A model generated the notes under the pieces. It worked only from the letters and a program-made list of their open reading frames with translations, was not told where the DNA came from and searched no databases. A stretch of DNA of 64,000 bases from assembly GCF_900142125.1 (NCBI RefSeq), contig NZ_FQZT01000009.1, positions 62,001 through 126,000 on the forward strand. Direction: 5' to 3'. Shown here in pieces: positions 56,188 through 64,000 of this stretch (positions are counted from its first letter, which is position 1; the number at the start of each line of letters is the position of its first letter). A program made the translations under genes and the position numbers. The DNA comes from Malonomonas rubra DSM 5091. GTDB lineage: Bacteria; Desulfobacterota; Desulfuromonadia; Desulfuromonadales; Geopsychrobacteraceae.

Positions 56188-57456
56188 ATGATTATCGATA
56201 TCCCCTGTCACCGCGAACAGGTCACTTTCGAAATACCAGTTCAGTATGAAGAGCGGGTCAAGGTTCTCGGTACGGCCAATAGTGCGTCGTCTGCTATCGG
56301 GGTGGCGGAGATAAAAGGCGCGCTCAGTTCGCCGATTGAGACTGCTCCGTTGGCGGAACTGGCCAGGGGGAGAATGTCGGTCTGCATCGTCATTTCCGAT
56401 ATCACCCGACCGGTTCCTAACAAGTTATTGCTGCCTCCAATTCTTGACACTCTTGAAACGGCGGGTATTTCGCGTGAAGCCATTACCTTGCTGATAGCGA
56501 CCGGGATGCATCGTCCGAACCTGGGTGAGGAACTGGTAGAGCTGGTCGGCGCTGACATCGCGGAAAACTATCGAATCATCAATCATGACTGCAGGGCACA
56601 AGAGGACCTGCGCGAAGTCATGAAAATTGATGGTGCAGCGATTGAAATCAATCGGCACTACCTCGACGCTGATTTGAAAATCCTGACCGGCCTGATCGAG
56701 CCGCATCCTTTCGCCGGATTTTCCGGTGGCGGAAAATCGATCCTGCCCGGAATTTCCAGCTTTGAGACCATGACCTTCATGCACTCTTTCGCCCTGGTCG
56801 ATCATCCCGATGTAGCCACTGCAAAGGTCGAAAATAATCCGTTCCGCCATCATGTCAACAGCATCTGCCAGACCGCCGGGGTCGATTTTATTGTTAACGT
56901 TATTGTCGATCATAGCAAACAGCCGATCGCGGTTTTTGCCGGTGATGTTCAAGCTGCTTTTGCTGCCGGTTGTGAAATGGCTGAACGGAATGCGGTGGTC
57001 CGGGTTGGAGAACCGGGCGACCTGATCATTACCAGCGCCGGGGGCTATCCCCTCGACGCGACCTTCTACCAATCGACCAAGGGATTGATTGCTGCCGGGG
57101 AGATCGTTCGTCCCGGGGGGACTTTGTTGCTTATTTCCGGTTGTTGCGAGGGACTTGGCAGCGAGAGCTACTGCCGGATCATCAACAGCGCCCAGGGATC
57201 ACCGGCACAGTTCAGGGAAATTTACAGCGACCCCGATAATTTCGTCATTGACCAGTGGGGCGCTCAGGCCTATTTTCAGGCGCTGGAACGTGCAGGTCGG
57301 ATTCTGCTGTACTCCCCCAACTTGACCCAGGAGCAGGTCGCTCCTTTCGGTATCACCCTGATCCATGAGCTGGATCAGGCCATTGCTGAACTCTGTGCCG
57401 CAAGTTGCCACATTTATGTCGTGCCGGAAGGTCCTTACGTCGCTTCGGTGCTTTAA
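56188..57456 (+). CDS. larA: Lactate racemase (LarA)-like nickel-pincer protein
   Basis: 422 residues of the LarA/DUF2088 family. Histidines expected to act in catalysis are visible in ATGMHRPN, EPHPFAGFSGGGKSILPG and FMHSFALVDHP, the second motif including the Lys that carries the pincer cofactor. Members interconvert D- and L-lactate or related 2-hydroxyacids. LarB, LarC and LarE for cofactor synthesis are not in this window. Placed between a TRAP transporter and Lut genes it would feed both lactate isomers to oxidation. Confidence 0.88.
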   Translation: MIIDIPCHREQVTFEIPVQYEERVKVLGTANSASSAIGVAEIKGALSSPIETAPLAELARGRMSVCIVISDITRPVPNKLLLPPILDTLETAGISREAITLLIATGMHRPNLGEELVELVGADIAENYRIINHDCRAQEDLREVMKIDGAAIEINRHYLDADLKILTGLIEPHPFAGFSGGGKSILPGISSFETMTFMHSFALVDHPDVATAKVENNPFRHHVNSICQTAGVDFIVNVIVDHSKQPIAVFAGDVQAAFAAGCEMAERNAVVRVGEPGDLIITSAGGYPLDATFYQSTKGLIAAGEIVRPGGTLLLISGCCEGLGSESYCRIINSAQGSPAQFREIYSDPDNFVIDQWGAQAYFQALERAGRILLYSPNLTQEQVAPFGITLIHELDQAIAELCAASCHIYVVPEGPYVASVL

Positions 57457-57515
57457 CCGGAAGCGGGATAATTGTTGTTTTATAGCAAGCTGTCAGCTTG
57501 AAGGTCGGAAGCAAA

Positions 57516-58265
57516 ATGTCTTTACCCAATCATGTCTCTTTATTTTTAACCTGTTCCGCGGAAACCCTTTATCCGGATGTTGGACGGGCTTGTGTCAAGG
57601 TGTTGGAAGCGGCCGGCTTTACCGTCGAGTTCCGCCAGGAGCAGACCTGTTGCGGTCAGAAATGGTTAAACACCAACGAAACCCGCGAAGCAAAACTGAT
57701 GGCCCGACATTTCCTGCAGGTTTTCGAATCGGCCGAGGTGATCGTCGCGCCCAGCTCCTCTTGTGTTGATACGGTCAGAAATCAGTATCCGGATCTTTTC
57801 AGCGATGATCCGGGATTGCACGCTCGCTTTGTCGCTTTGGGAGAGAAGACCTACGAGTTCTGTGAATTCCTCGATAAGGCTGGAATCCGCGAGCTGCCAG
57901 TACATCCGAACCCTGTCCCAACCACCTATCACTCGACCTGTCGGACCTTGCGCGGAATCGGTCTGCGTGGCGTTGCTGAAAACTATTTACAGCAGTTACT
58001 GGGTGATAGATTCATTGAGCTGCCGGAAAGCGAAACCTGCTGCGGTTTCGGTGGGACGTTCTCGGTTAAACTTCCAGAGGTTTCCGGCCAACTGTTGCAG
58101 GACAAACTGGACAATATCTTCAGCACCGGCGCCGAGGTTGTGACTGCTCTCGATCTGAGCTGTATGACCCATCTTTCTGCCGGGGCCAAAAAGCAAGGCC
58201 GCACGTTACGCTTTGCCCATCTTGCTGAGTTGCTTGCCGAAGCATTGGATGGAGCAGAACAATGA
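57516..58265 (+). CDS. lutA: LutA-type (Fe-S)-binding protein, lactate oxidation
   Basis: 249 residues with two cysteine-rich (CCG) domains: LFLTCSAETLYPDVG, QTCCGQKWLN, SSSCVDTV, YHSTCRTLRG and ETCCGFGGTFSVK. This is the LutA/YkgE component of the three-part L-lactate dehydrogenase complex, also related to heterodisulfide-reductase-like CCG proteins. ATG 57516 has CGGAAG upstream. It overlaps the LutB-LutC gene by 4 nt. Confidence 0.93.
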   Translation: MSLPNHVSLFLTCSAETLYPDVGRACVKVLEAAGFTVEFRQEQTCCGQKWLNTNETREAKLMARHFLQVFESAEVIVAPSSSCVDTVRNQYPDLFSDDPGLHARFVALGEKTYEFCEFLDKAGIRELPVHPNPVPTTYHSTCRTLRGIGLRGVAENYLQQLLGDRFIELPESETCCGFGGTFSVKLPEVSGQLLQDKLDNIFSTGAEVVTALDLSCMTHLSAGAKKQGRTLRFAHLAELLAEALDGAEQ

Positions 58266-60301
58266 AACCGACTGCCACACGACATAATTTTCGTGCTGCC
58301 AGCAGCAGCGCCATCCAGAACAAGCGCGTACAAAAGGCGGTCCGCAATACCGCAGGTCTGCTCGCCCGGATGCGCGCGACCACGGTTAACACCAAGCCTG
58401 AATTCGAAGAGCTGCGCAACTGGGGACGAAACCGCAAACTGCTGGTTTCAGAAAACCTTGAAAAATGGGTTGCGCAATTCAAGGCCCAAGTCGAACAGCA
58501 GGGTGGCGTGGTTCATCGTGCCAAGGATGCCGCAGAAGCGGGGCGGATTATCAGCGAGATTGCCCGGGAACGAGGGATCACAGCTGCAGTAAAATCGAAA
58601 TCGATGACCAGCGAGGAGGTTGGTCTCAACGACATCTTGCAGGATGCTGGTATTACAGTCACCGAAACCGATCTGGGGGAGTTTATCGTTCAGCTTGCCG
58701 GGGAGCATCCGTCTCACATCCTGGCTCCGGCGATCCACCGCAACCAGGATGACGTGCGCAAACTTTTTACCGAGAAGCTCGGGGCACCTGCTGATCTCGA
58801 TGTCGAGGGACTGGTTCGTTTTGCCCGCAAAGTTCTGCGCCACAAGTTTCTCGAAGCCGGGATGGGGATTACCGGAGGCAACTTTGCTGTCGCCGATACC
58901 GGGACCGTGGCGATTGTCACCAACGAAGGGAATGGACGGATGTGTACCACGGTGCCCCCGGTTCATGTCGCCCTGGTTGGCATCGAGAAGTTGATCCCCA
59001 GCATTAAGGACCTGCCAGATTTTCTTTCCCTGCTCACTTGCTCGGCAACCGGGCAGCGGGCCTCCAGCTATATCAGCATGACAACCGGACCTCGGCGAAC
59101 GAACGAAACTGAAGGCCCCGAAGAGTTTCACGTTGTTCTGCTTGATAACGGCCGGAGCAGCATCGCTGCCAGTCCCTGGCGAGAGATGTTGCATTGCCTG
59201 CATTGCGGCAGCTGCCTGAACCATTGCCCGGTTTACCATGCCGTTGGCGGTCACGCTTATGAATCATCCTATCCGGGGCCGATGGGCAGCGTGCTGTCGA
59301 CCTTGCTCTGGGGTAAGCAGAGTTACCCCGAGCTGGCGAATGCCTGCACCCTCTGTGGCCGGTGCGTGGACGTCTGTGCTGTCAAGATTCCTTTGGCCAA
59401 CTATCACCGGACCCTGCGTCATCAGGGTGGCAGCAATAGTCAGACATCGTATTTAGCTGCCCGACTGGCATCTCATCCTGGCGCCTATCGCCGAGGCATC
59501 CATGCGCTTCGTCGCATGCTGCGGACGCAGCCGCTCACTAAAGTACTGCCGAAAATCAATAAAAGTGTGGCGAATTGGCAGAGCTGCCGCGTGCTACCTG
59601 TGGCCGGAGAGGAACAGCCATTCCGCGACTGGTGGCACCAGCATCAGCCCAAAGGTCAAGCTCCCAAGCTGAAGCGTGTGGAAACAAAAGAGGTACCAAG
59701 CGTCCCAGAAGATAAGAAGGCAGGAACAGCCGATCGCGAAGAATTGCTGGCTCTCTATCGGCAACGTGCTGGAGCGCTGGGAGTCGAAATTGTTGAGACG
59801 TCGGTGGCCGAACTTTCCGGACTGATCGGCAACCTGCTCAAAGATGAGTCTGTCTCCTCTGTCGCGCTCCCGCGTGCTGGCTGGCCACAAAAGTTGGATG
59901 AGCGAGTCGCTGAAATTCTGGCTGGGGCTGATTGTCAAACTGTCAGCTGTGAAGATGAAACCGGCTGGAATATGGCTGCGCTGGCCAACGCGCAGCTGGG
60001 TATCACCTACAGTTCAGCTTTTCTGGCGGAGACCGGTTCGCTGATCTACCCGGCAGGTGCAGGCAATGGAACCCTGGCGTCTCTTTTGCCCGAGGTTCAT
60101 CTGGCCATCAGTGCAAGCTCGACGTTGCTGTCAGATCTCAATGCCTATTTCAAGAATGAGGCTGGTCCGCTGCCATCACGGCTGACACAAATCGCCGGAC
60201 CCAGCCGGACCGGGGATATCGAGGGGACCATGACCGTTGGCGTCCATGGTCCGCGACGGGTAATTCACTGGATACTGAGCGATCTAGATACAGGACAGTG
60301 A
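58262..60301 (+). CDS. lutB: LutB-LutC fusion protein, lactate oxidation
   Basis: 679 residues, against about 470 for LutB alone. Residues 1-470 are LutB, with the LUD domain (GITGGNFAVADTGTVAIVTN) and two [4Fe-4S] sites, CLHCGSCLNHCP (from 312) and CTLCGRCVDVC (about 362). After a Lys/Glu-rich linker (about 450-500) a second LUD-type domain of the LutC family follows (LGITYSSAFLAETGSLIYP and the ending VGVHGPRRVIHWIL). Both domains keep full length, so the fusion looks functional. It completes an electron-releasing lactate dehydrogenase with LutA. Confidence 0.9.
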   Translation: MKPTATRHNFRAASSSAIQNKRVQKAVRNTAGLLARMRATTVNTKPEFEELRNWGRNRKLLVSENLEKWVAQFKAQVEQQGGVVHRAKDAAEAGRIISEIARERGITAAVKSKSMTSEEVGLNDILQDAGITVTETDLGEFIVQLAGEHPSHILAPAIHRNQDDVRKLFTEKLGAPADLDVEGLVRFARKVLRHKFLEAGMGITGGNFAVADTGTVAIVTNEGNGRMCTTVPPVHVALVGIEKLIPSIKDLPDFLSLLTCSATGQRASSYISMTTGPRRTNETEGPEEFHVVLLDNGRSSIAASPWREMLHCLHCGSCLNHCPVYHAVGGHAYESSYPGPMGSVLSTLLWGKQSYPELANACTLCGRCVDVCAVKIPLANYHRTLRHQGGSNSQTSYLAARLASHPGAYRRGIHALRRMLRTQPLTKVLPKINKSVANWQSCRVLPVAGEEQPFRDWWHQHQPKGQAPKLKRVETKEVPSVPEDKKAGTADREELLALYRQRAGALGVEIVETSVAELSGLIGNLLKDESVSSVALPRAGWPQKLDERVAEILAGADCQTVSCEDETGWNMAALANAQLGITYSSAFLAETGSLIYPAGAGNGTLASLLPEVHLAISASSTLLSDLNAYFKNEAGPLPSRLTQIAGPSRTGDIEGTMTVGVHGPRRVIHWILSDLDTGQ

Positions 60302-60306
60302 AAAGA

Positions 60307-60345
60307 GAAAGGGCCCTTCGTTATTGAAAGGCCCTTCCTGTTTTA
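60307..60345. terminator. Probable rho-independent terminator between convergent operons
   Basis: GAAAGGGCC and GGCCCTTCC form a stem with a 14-base loop followed by TGTTTT. It lies between the lut gene (plus) and the binding-protein gene (minus) and may work both ways. Confidence 0.7.
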
Positions 60346-60362
60346 CTGTGTTCAGATGCCGA

Positions 60363-61514
60363 TTATTCAGCCATCACGAACTTGCCATCTTTCACCTGAA
60401 CGATGACCATTGAGTCGACGCCAAGACCGTTGTGATCCTCCGCGGTCAGGTTGTAGGTACCCGAAATACCAATGTAGTTCTTGGTGTTTTCGATCTCCTT
60501 GCGCAGCGCTTGCGGCTCGGTGCCGACCTTCTTGATCGCATTGGCAATCATCATGATCGCATCCCAGGCGTAGCCGGAGTGTGTGTTGATCGGGAACTGC
60601 TTGTCGTAACCCTTCTCCTTGTACAGCTTGATGAATTCGAGGCTGACCTCTTTCTGCGGGTCGCTGTCAGGCAGCTCGTTGGCGACCATCAGTTTGGTGG
60701 CCGGCATCCTGTCCCCTTCGCTGGCAGCGCCGGCTAGTTCTATGTATTTCGGATCAGGCAAGCCGTGGCACTGGAACAGCGGAAGTTCGATGCCGAGCTG
60801 GACCTTGTTCTTGGCGATAATCGAGCCGGCCGGTCCGGTCGTCCAGGCAACGATCGCCTGCGGGTTCTGGTTCTTGACCTTGGTCAGCTGTGCAGTCATA
60901 TCGGTATCGCGGGTACCGAAAGATTCCTCGGCGACCAGCTCGATTCCGTACTGCGGTGCAAGTTTTTTCACCCAGCGTGCACCGTCTTTGCCGAAACCGT
61001 CGGTTCCAGTCATCAACGCGATCTTGGTCATTCCCTTCTCCTTCAGGTAGATCAAAAGTCGCTCGACAGCAGTACCGTTGCGTTGCGGTGATTTGAAAAT
61101 CCATTCGAAGGAGCCGAATTTTCCGCCCATGATGACGGGATCACCGCCGACCGTCATGACAATCGGAATTTTGGCCTGGTCGGCAATCTTTTTCACGTTC
61201 ATGCCGGTGTCGGTCAGGGTTGGGCCGACAATCGCGACAACCTTATCCTTGTAGATAAATTTCTTGGCAATCGAAGCTGCTTTTGCCGGGTTGGCTTCGG
61301 TGTCACCAATTTCCAGCTCGAGCATTTTTCCGTTGATGCCGCCTTCGCTGTTGATTTTTTCAACGACCATCTCAGCGACCAGTTTGGTCGGTGTGCCGAT
61401 AAAGGATGCTCGGCCAGAGAGGTCGAAAAAGGCACCCAGCTTGATGGTGTCAGCAGCCAGCAGCGGGCTGGCGATAATCAGCAGACAGGTGAGCAGTACA
61501 ATGATTTTGCGCAT
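60363..61514 (-). CDS. livK: Branched-chain amino-acid type ABC transporter substrate-binding protein
   Basis: 383 residues from ATG 61514, which has GGAGGAGAAG directly upstream. Signal peptide (MRKIIVLLTCLLIIAS to LLAA), then the Peripla_BP_6 fold: KLGAFFDLSGRASFIG, GGINGKMLELEIGD, VVAIVGPTLTDTGM and ILMTGTDGFGKDG-like ALMTGTDGFGKDGARW. Members bind branched-chain or aromatic amino acids or aromatic acids; the attached acyl-CoA ligase favours the last two. Confidence 0.9.
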   Translation of the reverse strand: MRKIIVLLTCLLIIASPLLAADTIKLGAFFDLSGRASFIGTPTKLVAEMVVEKINSEGGINGKMLELEIGDTEANPAKAASIAKKFIYKDKVVAIVGPTLTDTGMNVKKIADQAKIPIVMTVGGDPVIMGGKFGSFEWIFKSPQRNGTAVERLLIYLKEKGMTKIALMTGTDGFGKDGARWVKKLAPQYGIELVAEESFGTRDTDMTAQLTKVKNQNPQAIVAWTTGPAGSIIAKNKVQLGIELPLFQCHGLPDPKYIELAGAASEGDRMPATKLMVANELPDSDPQKEVSLEFIKLYKEKGYDKQFPINTHSGYAWDAIMMIANAIKKVGTEPQALRKEIENTKNYIGISGTYNLTAEDHNGLGVDSMVIVQVKDGKFVMAE

Positions 61515-61572
61515 AATCTTCTCCTCCATGTAATTTTTTAAAGGCGAACCTTGTATCCGCCCGAATCGAGTA

Positions 61573-63660
61573 TCAGACAATCTCGTCCTGAATCCGGTTA
61601 TCGAACACCCGCTGGCTCTTTTTTTCTGAACGGGGCAGACTTGAATAGTCGACCAGCTCTACTTCCGCGGAGACCAGCAGCTGTTTTTTGATCTGGTGCT
61701 TTACCTCGTGGGTCAGCTCCGGGCTGCGTTTGGCATCAACCCCTTCGGCGCGTTCGACAACTAACCGCATTTGTCCACGTTCCGATTCGTCGCGGGTGAG
61801 ATGTATCTGGTATTCGGAGCCGAGGCCCGGAACCGCTGAAAGGATGGTGTCGATGCTGGATGGATAAATATTGACGCCACGGAACTTGATGGTGTCGTCG
61901 GAGCGACCTTTGATCCGTGAATGACGAGGCAGAATACTGCCACAGCTGCATTGACCGGGGATGATCCGGGTGATGTCGCGAGTGCGGTAACGGATCAGCG
62001 GCGCGCCCTCCTTGCAAAGCGTGGTGACCACCATCTCACCCCATTCACCTTCCGGCACCGGCTGCAGAGTCTCCGGATCAAGGATTTCGAGGATGTAGTA
62101 GTCGCCCCAGTAGTGGATGCAGTCGTGCTCTGAACACTCGATGCCGGTGCCGGGACCGTATAGTTCGGTCAGACCGGTGATGTCGAAAAGCTCGGCGCCG
62201 CCAAACAGTTCGGAGATCTTTTTGCGCATTGAGCGGCTGGAGCGTTCCGAGCCGTAGATGATCTTGTTGACGGCAATCTTGTCAGCGATGCCGCGCTTGT
62301 GGATCTCTTCAGCCATCAGCAATGCCATCGAGGCGGTTGAGCAGAACACCGTCGACTGGAAATCGAGCAGGAACTGGATCTGCATGTCGATGTTGCCCGG
62401 GCCGACCGGTACCGCCAGTGCACCGATCTTTTCGCAGCCAAGTTGAAAACCCATGCCGGCGGTCCAGACACCGTAACCGACAGCGATCTGCACCCGGTCA
62501 AGCGGGGTGACGCCGGCCATCTGGTAGCAGCGGGCAAAGAAGTCGGTCCAGTCGTCCAGATCCTTTTGCGTGTAGCAGAGCACCTTACGTTTACCGGTGG
62601 TGCCGGAGGATGCATGCACCCGGACGATCTGCTCGAAAGGGACCGAGCGCAGCGGGAAAGGGTAGCCATCACGCAGGTCGTCAGCGGTGGTGAAAGGCAG
62701 TTTTTTCACGTCATCGAGGCATTGAATCGAATCGGGAGTCACCCCGGCGGCATCGAAACGCTCACGATATTCGGCAGAGCCCTCGTAGGCGTGACGTACG
62801 GTCCACTGCAAGCCTTTGAGCTGGTGTTCCTGCAGTTCCGCTTCAGTTTTGAAATCGGGCATGAAGTTCTGTTGACGCATATCTGGTTTCTCCAAACGGA
62901 TATTGGTCAGTCCGGCAGCACCGAGACGGCTTGCCGCGGGATTCTCCTGACTTGCGGCACCGAGAAAAGCGGACCGCAGGATCGGGTCGTTGAGCAGTTC
63001 GTCGCTCTTGCCCTGCTCAACGATTTTGCCGTTGGCCAGCAGGTAGGCACGGTCGGAACCGGAGAGCGCGCGGGCGGCATTCTGCTCCACCAGCAGGATC
63101 GTGGTGCCACTGCGACTGAGCTGATGGATAATCGCAAAAATTTCATCAGTGATGATCGGGGCAATGCCGAGACTCGGTTCGTCGAGTAGCAAAATGCGTG
63201 GCTTCGCCATCAGCGCCCGGCCGATCGCCAGCATCTGTTGCTCACCACCGGAGAGGGTGCCGGCCAGTTGCAGATGTCGTTCTCGCAGTTTCGGAAAACG
63301 ATCGAATACCTCTTCGATTCGCTCAGCTTCCTCGGCTTTTGACAGCTTCAGCGGAATAGCTCCCAGTTGCAGGTTCTCCCGTACCGACAGTTCCGGAAAA
63401 ACCTCACGCCCTTCCGGTGAGAGCGCCAGCCCCAGCCTCACCATCTGCGCCGGGTTTTTCCCGGTAACCGGTTTGCCATCAAGCAGGATTTCGCCGCCAG
63501 TCGGTTTGACCAGCCCCATCAGGCATTTGAGCAGGGTGCTTTTGCCGGCGCCGTTGGCACCGACCAGCGCCACGGTTTCGCCCGTTGAGATTTCGAGATC
63601 GACACCGAACAGCGCCTGGGCGGCACCGTAGTGGGCAGTCAGGTTGTTAATTTTCAGCAT
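61573..63660 (-). CDS. Fusion of LivF-type ABC ATPase and phenylacetate-CoA ligase
   Basis: A 695-residue open frame with two full-length proteins in series. Residues 1-240 are LivF: Walker A GANGAGKST, signature LSGGEQQMLAIGRAL, Walker B ILLLDEPSLG. Residues about 261-695 are a phenylacetate-CoA ligase (PaaK) of the ANL superfamily: HASSGTTGKRKVL, YGSERSSRSMRKKI, ITGLTELYGPGTG and YRTRDITRII. The joint (about 238-260, NIRLEKPD) looks like former intergenic DNA. An internal ATG with its own ribosome site lies at 62880. The ATG start of the whole gene overlaps the livG stop codon by one base. PaaK makes aryl-acetyl-CoA with ATP. Confidence 0.9.
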   Translation of the reverse strand: MLKINNLTAHYGAAQALFGVDLEISTGETVALVGANGAGKSTLLKCLMGLVKPTGGEILLDGKPVTGKNPAQMVRLGLALSPEGREVFPELSVRENLQLGAIPLKLSKAEEAERIEEVFDRFPKLRERHLQLAGTLSGGEQQMLAIGRALMAKPRILLLDEPSLGIAPIITDEIFAIIHQLSRSGTTILLVEQNAARALSGSDRAYLLANGKIVEQGKSDELLNDPILRSAFLGAASQENPAASRLGAAGLTNIRLEKPDMRQQNFMPDFKTEAELQEHQLKGLQWTVRHAYEGSAEYRERFDAAGVTPDSIQCLDDVKKLPFTTADDLRDGYPFPLRSVPFEQIVRVHASSGTTGKRKVLCYTQKDLDDWTDFFARCYQMAGVTPLDRVQIAVGYGVWTAGMGFQLGCEKIGALAVPVGPGNIDMQIQFLLDFQSTVFCSTASMALLMAEEIHKRGIADKIAVNKIIYGSERSSRSMRKKISELFGGAELFDITGLTELYGPGTGIECSEHDCIHYWGDYYILEILDPETLQPVPEGEWGEMVVTTLCKEGAPLIRYRTRDITRIIPGQCSCGSILPRHSRIKGRSDDTIKFRGVNIYPSSIDTILSAVPGLGSEYQIHLTRDESERGQMRLVVERAEGVDAKRSPELTHEVKHQIKKQLLVSAEVELVDYSSLPRSEKKSQRVFDNRIQDEIV
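62878..62893 (-). promoter_or_regulatory. Internal ribosome-binding site and start codon for the ligase half
   Basis: On the minus strand GGAG (62893-62890) stands 9 nt before ATG (62880-62878), in frame, at the start of the ligase domain (MRQQNFMPDF, residue 261). The ligase may therefore also be made as a free 435-residue protein, the usual PaaK length. Confidence 0.55.
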
Positions 63661-64000
63661 CAGGCTGTTGCCTCCATCCGTCCCAGGTAGGCTTCAAGCA
63701 CCAGCGGATTTCGCCGTACCTCCTCCGGTGTGCCGGTGGCGATACATTTGCCACTGTCGAGCACTACTACCTGGTCAGCGATCTCCATGACCAAGTCCAT
63801 GTCGTGTTCCACCAGCAGCATAGTGTGACCCGCGCTGCGCAGCAGTCTCAACTGCTCGCCAACCTCAGCCGTTTCTTCAGCGTTGAGCCCTGCGACCGGC
63901 TCGTCGAGGAGGAGAAGGTCGGGTTGGCTGACGGTGGCGCGGGCCAGTTCGACCCGTTTTTTATCGCCGTAAGCAAGAATTCCGGCAGGCCAGTCGGCTT
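63660..64000 (-). CDS. livG: LivG-type ABC transporter ATPase (5' part outside the window)
   Basis: The last 113 codons are visible on the minus strand and run off the right edge. They include LAYGDKKRVELARA (ABC signature region of LivG), LLLLDEPVAGLN (Walker B), GHTMLLVEHDMDLVMEIADQ and the ending NPLVLEAYLG, typical for LivG. Its stop codon overlaps the start of the LivF-ligase fusion. The permeases LivH and LivM are not seen and probably lie further upstream. Confidence 0.92.
   Translation of the reverse strand, partial: ADWPAGILAYGDKKRVELARATVSQPDLLLLDEPVAGLNAEETAEVGEQLRLLRSAGHTMLLVEHDMDLVMEIADQVVVLDSGKCIATGTPEEVRRNPLVLEAYLGRMEATA

Overview
The window reads as origin-proximal chromosome of a Gram-negative, anaerobic, respiring bacterium of the Desulfuromonadales/Geobacterales type. 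The reasons are the gene order yidC-mnmE-mnmG-rsmG-parA-parB-bactofilin-atp, an F-ATPase operon with b' and b subunits but no a or c genes, a multiheme cytochrome with a HydB-type cytochrome b, an uptake [NiFe]-hydrogenase, abundant sigma-54 regulators, and a liv/phenylacetate-CoA-ligase cluster. The assignment is by family recognition only; no database was searched.

Layout. 1-6257: origin cluster with a perfect 20-bp parS palindrome between mnmE and mnmG, parAB and a bactofilin. 6347-12424: ATP synthase operon (b', b, delta, alpha, gamma, beta, epsilon) ending at a strong terminator. 12465-21544: the most interesting block. It encodes a hybrid histidine kinase, a sigma-54 response regulator, a degenerate paralogue of that regulator, four small proteins (two related one-helix proteins flanking a receiver domain without its phosphoacceptor, and a two-helix protein), a heptaheme cytochrome c, a cytochrome b and a membrane protein. 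Two sigma-54 promoters are each preceded by a copy of the same 16-bp dyad. The block resembles the CbcBA low-potential quinol oxidase and its regulator BccR known from Geobacter sulfurreducens.

21546-25165: TIM-barrel protein, K+ channel, GntR/FCD regulator (whose promoter shares a 15-nt operator with the atp operon) and an NAD-dependent epimerase. 25453-29442: membrane-bound [NiFe]-hydrogenase with its cytochrome b and maturation protease. 29601-31377: PEP carboxykinase. 31389-38766: thiL, then a chemosensory operon (cheR, mcp, cheW, cheY, cheA, cheC) without cheB, then lolA. 38833-46686: yajQ, rimO, an ApbE/NusG-II/Gx-transporter trio resembling the FmnB-EetA-EetB flavin electron-transfer module, a sugar nucleotidyltransferase, DUF445, DUF815 and msrA. 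46699-52945: polar amino-acid ABC permease/binding-protein genes (first one apparently with an ATC start) and small envelope genes, including a 31-residue membrane protein. 53074-60345: lactate locus (TRAP transporter, LarA-type racemase, LutA, fused LutB-LutC). 60363-64000 (minus strand): branched-chain amino-acid type ABC cluster in which LivF is fused to a phenylacetate-CoA ligase.

Together the genes describe a cell that takes up and oxidises lactate, hydrogen and probably amino acids, passes electrons through quinones to a bc-type cytochrome facing the periplasm, and adjusts the last step with sigma-54 regulators. No tRNA, rRNA, CRISPR array, insertion sequence or prophage was seen.
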